From a bacterium 1xD42-67 (GTDB lineage Bacteria; Bacillota; Clostridia; Oscillospirales; Oscillospiraceae): a stretch of 41,185 nucleotides of DNA. Below, piece by piece: positions 40,974 through 41,185 of this stretch. Position numbers and translations under genes: made by a program. Position 1 is the first letter of the stretch. The number at the start of each line of letters is the position of its first letter. Under the pieces are notes generated by a model. That model made no database searches. It was not told the DNA's origin and worked only from the letters and a program-made list of their open reading frames with translations. The DNA lies in assembly GCA_003612335.1 (NCBI GenBank), contig RAYO01000035.1, forward strand, positions 1 to 41,185. The letters run 5' to 3'.

Positions 40974-41185
40974 ATGGCAGAAAGACAAACACCTCCCACC
41001 CGCCGGAGCAGCAGCGACCGGGAACGCCGTCAGGCACCCCTCCGGGAAGAGGGCGAGCGACGTCAGGCGGTCCCCCGGGACGGCGGCGAGCGCCGTCAGG
41101 CGGCCCCTCGGGACGGCGGCGAGCGACGTCAGGCGGTCCCCCGGGACGGCGGCGAGCGACGTCAGGCGGTCCCCCGGGACGGCGG
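40974..41185 (+). CDS. 5' end of a gene with Arg-rich tandem repeats (partial)
   Basis: Only the first 70 codons lie in the window. TTGGAGG is 7 nt before the ATG and a promoter is upstream. The product starts MAERQTPPTRRSSSDRERRQ and then runs as 11-residue repeats of the form GGERRQAVPRD. It is strongly basic and likely disordered. Such a tail often precedes a membrane helix in clostridial envelope proteins (compare the Arg/Pro tail of the LCP protein at 10161), but the rest of the gene is outside the window. Confidence 0.75.
   Translation, partial: MAERQTPPTRRSSSDRERRQAPLREEGERRQAVPRDGGERRQAAPRDGGERRQAVPRDGGERRQAVPRDG
41020..41185 (+). repeat. 33-bp in-frame tandem repeat
   Basis: About five units of a 33-bp sequence (core GGCGAGCGACGTCAGGCGG). 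The last copies are nearly identical and the first one diverged. It continues past the window end. Confidence 0.85.

Overview
The window looks like chromosome from a spore-forming, GC-rich clostridium of the Oscillospiraceae/Ruminococcaceae type. Pointers are a SpoVT sporulation regulator, a T-box in front of threonyl-tRNA synthetase, a CIRCE element at clpB, strong AAGGAGG ribosome-binding sites, sigma-A type promoters, GC-ending codons, and dispersed GC-rich palindromes known from this group. The species cannot be named from sequence reading alone. There are no rRNA or tRNA genes, no CRISPR array and no transposase.

Layout. 1-3370: two tandem candidate small RNAs, then an AbgT-type transporter with an M20 peptidase (minus strand). 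3636-8974: a cation-efflux protein, then a response regulator, histidine kinase, HtrA protease and NUDIX hydrolase operon. 9013-12338: an LCP cell-wall ligase, then an ECF sigma factor and its presumed anti-sigma factor. 12428-17134: efp, a zinc-ribbon protein, a 48-aa protein divergent from an HTH regulator, and clpB. 17156-21373: a candidate structured RNA, a lipoprotein, spoVT, and T-box-controlled thrS. 21376-27500: a lipoprotein serpin, a well-bounded transcript of about 430 nt with no clear product, a DUF2461 protein, a VanW-type wall protein and an XpaC-like protein. 27502-29484: thyA-folA and a second HTH/49-aa protein pair. 29899-34900: a sodium symporter, a metal-dependent hydrolase, a YbaK deacylase, a VanX-like lipoprotein and a SUKH protein. 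34903-41185: a CofE-like ligase, mtaB, a cupin, three genes of the immunity-protein type, a CbxX-type AAA ATPase, and the start of a repeat-rich gene.

Three regulatory themes link separate loci. (1) An 11-bp-period direct repeat, TTYAC-N6-TTCAY, lies 25-26 bp before the -10 hexamer at the response regulator operon, at clpB and at both small RNAs. The small RNAs resemble streptococcal csRNAs: 5' hairpin, CUCCUU anti-Shine-Dalgarno segment, long 3' hairpin. Together with HtrA this looks like a CiaRH/CssRS-type envelope-stress regulon. (2) The ECF sigma operon and the serpin share a CGTCTA-type ECF promoter. (3) The VanW gene carries a perfect WalR box.

Seven palindromic REP-like elements (GTAGGGGCGGAT..) lie between genes. 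In three cases the element itself supplies the in-frame Val-TAG end of the adjacent gene. Two of them bracket the immunity-type cassette. A second repeat family lies beside both HTH/small-protein loci.

All product names rest on reading motifs by eye. Regulatory links are inferences from shared sites and have not been tested.
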